The position numbers and the translations under genes are program-made. The notes below the pieces were generated by a model. It saw only the letters and a list, made by a program, of their open reading frames with translations. It was not told the DNA's origin and did no database searches. Shown in pieces: positions 60,516-64,000 of a DNA stretch of 64,000 nucleotides (its first letter is position 1; each line of letters opens with the position of its first letter). Origin of the DNA: Zeugodacus cucurbitae. Lineage: Eukaryota; Arthropoda; Insecta; Diptera; Tephritidae. The stretch covers positions 15,313,501-15,377,500 of the forward strand of contig NC_071671.1 of assembly GCF_028554725.1 (NCBI RefSeq). Reading direction: 5' to 3'.

Positions 60516-63500
60516 TTTGGTCCAAACGAGCCTAAGAAAGGAACTCTACCAAATAGTAAAGCCCTGTTATTATTAAAAATACAGGCAAGGAGAAAAACTT
60601 TACTAAGTGAAAGTATTGTTTTGGAAATTAAATTATCATATAAGACGTATTAGCAGGAGACAATACGCATTGGTTAAAAAAAAAACTGTTACTCAAAGAA
60701 TTTTAACAGCTGTGAGTCGAGGCACAGCAAGATCAACAAGGCGATCGAAAAAATAACCTCTAATTCTTTGAGGAATATAAACAGTTTACAATATGTCGAA
60801 CACTGCGGACTTATTGATGAGGCAAAAGGTGCTGCAAGAAGAAATTACAGCACGGTGACGATTTGGAAAACATTGAATTGGCGTGGAACGAATTCGTCAG
60901 CAACCATGCAAAGTTGGCAGGAAAAGTGGCGCCGAACCACGAATACTTCGCCAGAAATGTGTATGAAACTTTACGGCTGGAATGCAAAGCCGCAAATGAA
61001 AGGAAACAAGCTCAAGAGCAGCTCAAAATAGAGCAAGCATCCAAAGGAATGGATATAGGGGCAAGAGCATGTAGCCCAACCGATGATATTGCTAAAAGTC
61101 TGTTGTTGCAAGCCATTGAGAAAAGATCAGAAAAAATAAGATCTATCATTGAAGAGGCAAAAGCAAACATTCATATTGTCGACGAAGCTGAACTTGAAAG
61201 GTATCAAGACCGGATAAAAAATTTATGGAACTGCGTAGAGAAAAATATGGACGAATTATCCTATAAATACGGCGTGACGTTCATTAGTATCGAAGCAGAC
61301 GAATTACCGGTTGAAGTGACCGAAATTGTTCGAATGATAAAAAAACAAAAGGAAACTAACTGTAAAAAAGCAGAGGAAAAATGGGAACTTCCAAAGATGG
61401 AATTGCAGAAATTCTCAGGTGAATTTAGAGAATGGCAATCATTTAAAGAGTTATTCGAAGAGTATGTCCATAATAATAAGGACATTAGTGACTCTAAAAA
61501 ACTGAGTTATTTGAAGTCATGTCTTCAAGGAGATGCCAGACTGATGGTTAGTCACCTGATAACGGGGTCAGGTGCAAATTACAATACTGCATGGGAGTTA
61601 ATGACACGCAGGTACGATAACGCACGCAAACAGTTTAACGATAATCTGGAGAGGCTGATAGAGCTACCACCGCTGACGGATGAGTCAGCATATAAAATGA
61701 AAAAATTCTTGGATGCTGTAAATGAATGCATCACTTTAATCAAGAAAAAAGGAACGTTAGAAGACGTTCTAGCCCAACTGGTGTTAAGAAAATTTTCAAG
61801 ACAACTACTTCGAGAATACGAAAATATAGTACGAAAACCGACTGATATACAAAATTTGTCGGACGCAATCTCATTTCTGGAGCACCAATACAGTACCCAG
61901 AATTCTATGCAAGAATCAAATAAATACTTATCTAGAGGTATAAACTGGCAACAACAAAACAAAGTATATAATTCACCAAATGAAACAAACAAACAAGAAG
62001 GAAAAATAAGTTCTCGACAGAATTGCAATTGCTGCCAAATGACAGGACATGACATCCTTAGATGTGAAAAATTTAAAAAATTAACTGTCGAACGTCGATT
62101 AGAGGTAGTCCGCAAAAATCAGCTATGTTTCAGATGCTTAGGACAACACGCACCAAGGAATTGTATCAAAACTTGGAAATGCAGGGTATGTGAAAAATCA
62201 CACAATACGCTGCTACATGAAGACAAACCAAGTCAAAAAATATCATCAAACATGACCAAGCAGAAAACAGCAGATACATTTTTAGCAACGGCAATCATTA
62301 AGGTGGGAACGTTAGAACTAAGGGCCTTGATAGACAGCGGTTCGCAGAAAACTTTAATTTCTGAGGAAGCAGTGCAGATGTTAAGATTACCAAAAATAAA
62401 AGTAACAACCGAGATAAGCGGCGTCTCAGCAGAATGCGTAGAAGTCTCGCGTCACAAAGTTCAATTGGAAATAAGACCCAGATTTGTTAGCAAGTTTGTA
62501 GCAGAAACAGAAGCTCTGGTGCTATCTAAATTGCACAAAGCACTTCCAATAAAAATATTTGAAAAGAAGGCGTATATTTGGAAAAACAAATTACTAGCGG
62601 ATCCAAATTTCAACAAACCAAGTCGTATTGATGTGGTCATTGGAGCTGATTTATATCCAAAGATAATGAAAGCAGGCATAATAAAAGCTGATGGATTATT
62701 AGGACAGGCCACAATGCTGGGTTGGATTGTGTCTGGGAATATTGAAAGATCCAGAAGCAAAGAAGTAATAGCAGCAATGACAACGCTTAAACTAGAGGAA
62801 TTAGAAAGATTCTGGGAAATGGAAGAAGATGAAGAGGAGCCTAAACCAGAAGATGACATATGCGAACAAAATTATATACAGACGACAACACGTGATTTAA
62901 CAGATAGACGATTTGTTGTGGCCATACCATTTAAAAAGGAGAAAGAACTTGGAGAATCGAGGAAGACAGCGGTTGCACGACTTATCAGTATGGAAAAGAA
63001 ATTTGATGCGAGAGAGGATCTAAAAGACGGTTACAAAAAGTTCATGCGGGAGTATCAAGAGATGGGACACATGAAGGAAGTAGAAAAGATGGGTCAAGGT
63101 AAATATTACTTGCCCCATCAAGCAGTAATTAAAAAGGAAAGCACAACAACAAAATTAAGAGTGGTCTTTGACGCATCTGCAAAAACAACAAATGGATACA
63201 GTTTGAACGACGTAATGCTAATCGGGCCAAGATTACAAAAAGACATTGTAGATATCATCGTAAAATGGCGTATGTGGCGTTATGTGATGAGTGCTGACGT
63301 CGAAAAGATGTATCGACAAATAAAAGTCAGAGAGGAAGATCAAGAATACCAGTATATTCTATGGAGAGAAAATCCGCAGGAGAAAATAAAAGAGTTTAAA
63401 CTTACAACAGTCACATATGGCACAGCAGCAGCACCATTTTTAGCAGTAAGAACGTTACACGAGATTGGGAACATTTACTGCAAAGACAATAAAAACGTAC

Positions 63501-64000
63501 ATGATGTTATAAAGAACGATTTTTACATGGACGATCTCATGACAGGAGGTCACACTATTCGAGACTGTAAAGAATTACGCGAGAAACTAATGCAAACTTT
63601 ACAGTGTGCAGGATTTCATTTGAGAAAATGGTTATCAAATAATCCTGAAATAATTGATGAATATACACAGGAGGCAAATGAAATTATTCAAATCGAAGAA
63701 ACGGATTCGGTAAAAACATTGGGATTACAATGGGAACCAAAACGGGATCTTTTTAAGTTCAAGGCAGCAACACAACAGATAGAAAAAATAACCAAACGGA
63801 CAATGTTATCACAATTGGCCAAAATATTTGATCCACTTGGATGGCTTGCACCAGTAACAATTGTAGGCAGATGCTTTATGCAAAAACTTTGGTCGGCTGG
63901 TGGATCTTGGGACGAGCCATTAAACAAAGAGTTAGAAGAAGAGTGGCTGAAATTCGCTAAACAATTGGATGCATTAGATGAAATAACTATTCCACGCTGG
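60516..64000 (+). mobile_element. BEL/Pao LTR retrotransposon, internal region, continues past window
   Basis: The internal region probably starts at the primer-binding site TGGTCCAAACGAGCC (60518-60532), right after a CA-ending putative LTR; this is inferred from its TGG start and position. The leader is followed by a gag-pol frame that runs off the right edge. Family assignment rests on the protease and RT sequences. Confidence 0.85.
60793..64000 (+). CDS. BEL/Pao gag-pol polyprotein, one frameshift near the start, partial at window edge
   Basis: The ATG at 60793 opens MSNTADLLMRQKVLQ and reaches a TGA at 60856-60858. Skipping a single T there restores a frame that is then open for 1048 codons to the last base of the window. 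Order of parts: Gag with coiled-coil-like and LPKMELQKFSGEFREW core (about 61390); three Cys/His knuckles at about 62025-62205 (CNCCQMTGHDILRC, CFRCLGQHAPRNC, CRVCEKSHNTLLH); an aspartic protease with LIDSGSQ (Asp at 62333-62335); and an RT with LRVVFDASA, SADVEKMYRQI and FYMDDLMTGG (YMDD 63524-63535). RNase H and integrase would lie beyond the edge. The single early break may be a mutation, a sequencing slip or recoding; TGA-C context does not by itself show recoding. Confidence 0.88.

Noticed and set aside
61579..62115. 178-codon minus-strand frame, and a similar one at 62461-62859
   Set aside because: Antisense shadows of the BEL/Pao gag-pol frame, arising from its codon use.

Overview
The window looks like dipteran nuclear DNA, most likely from a tephritid fruit fly. 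It is AT-rich, host exons are small and spliced, and gene-poor sequence is filled with insect transposon families: RTE-like non-LTR elements, a DD41D ('rosa'-type) mariner, piggyBac, Tc1-like and BEL/Pao. The species call is inference. I saw no prokaryotic genes, CRISPR arrays, rRNA or tRNA genes.

Host genes are few. Five minus-strand exons spread over 9163-30901 match a polypeptide N-acetylgalactosaminyltransferase (GALNT/pgant) in the correct order. They carry frameshifts, in-frame stops, a lost metal-binding Asp (DSH to NSH) and a lost conserved Trp, so I read the locus as an unprocessed pseudogene; local assembly error is the main alternative for the indels. Nested in its 8.6-kb last visible intron, on the plus strand, is an intact four-exon gene (13800-14597) for a small secreted DUF1091 (DM8) protein. 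That gene is flanked by two diverged copies of one ~2-kb sequence (about 9520-13316 and 14700-17870), which have since received different transposon insertions. A possible exon of unknown function lies at 42458-42704 on the minus strand.

The rest is mostly mobile DNA. Four RTE-like copies (6063-7895; 10797-12456, rearranged; about 33700-36561; 48568-50370) include one with an intact RT frame. An apparently intact DD41D mariner (24188-25493) has an internally deleted sibling (38413-39311), identical in protein over the retained part, inside a decayed piggyBac element (38237-40872). A second piggyBac remnant (25611-27476) contains an unclassified ~1.2-kb repeat. That 'TACTCTCGCAA' repeat family occurs five times (14792, 18577, 26157, 41099, 56842). 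A decayed Tc1-like element (51938-52871) and a putative MITE (55808-56186) follow. The window ends inside a BEL/Pao retrotransposon (about 60516 to the edge) whose gag-pol is open apart from one single-base frameshift near its start.

Nothing here amounts to a clear new multi-gene system. The best leads are the decaying pgant locus with its nested gene and paired repeats, the subterminal 19-bp palindromes shared by two unrelated-looking piggyBac elements, the inside-out RTE copy, and the autonomous/deleted mariner pair.
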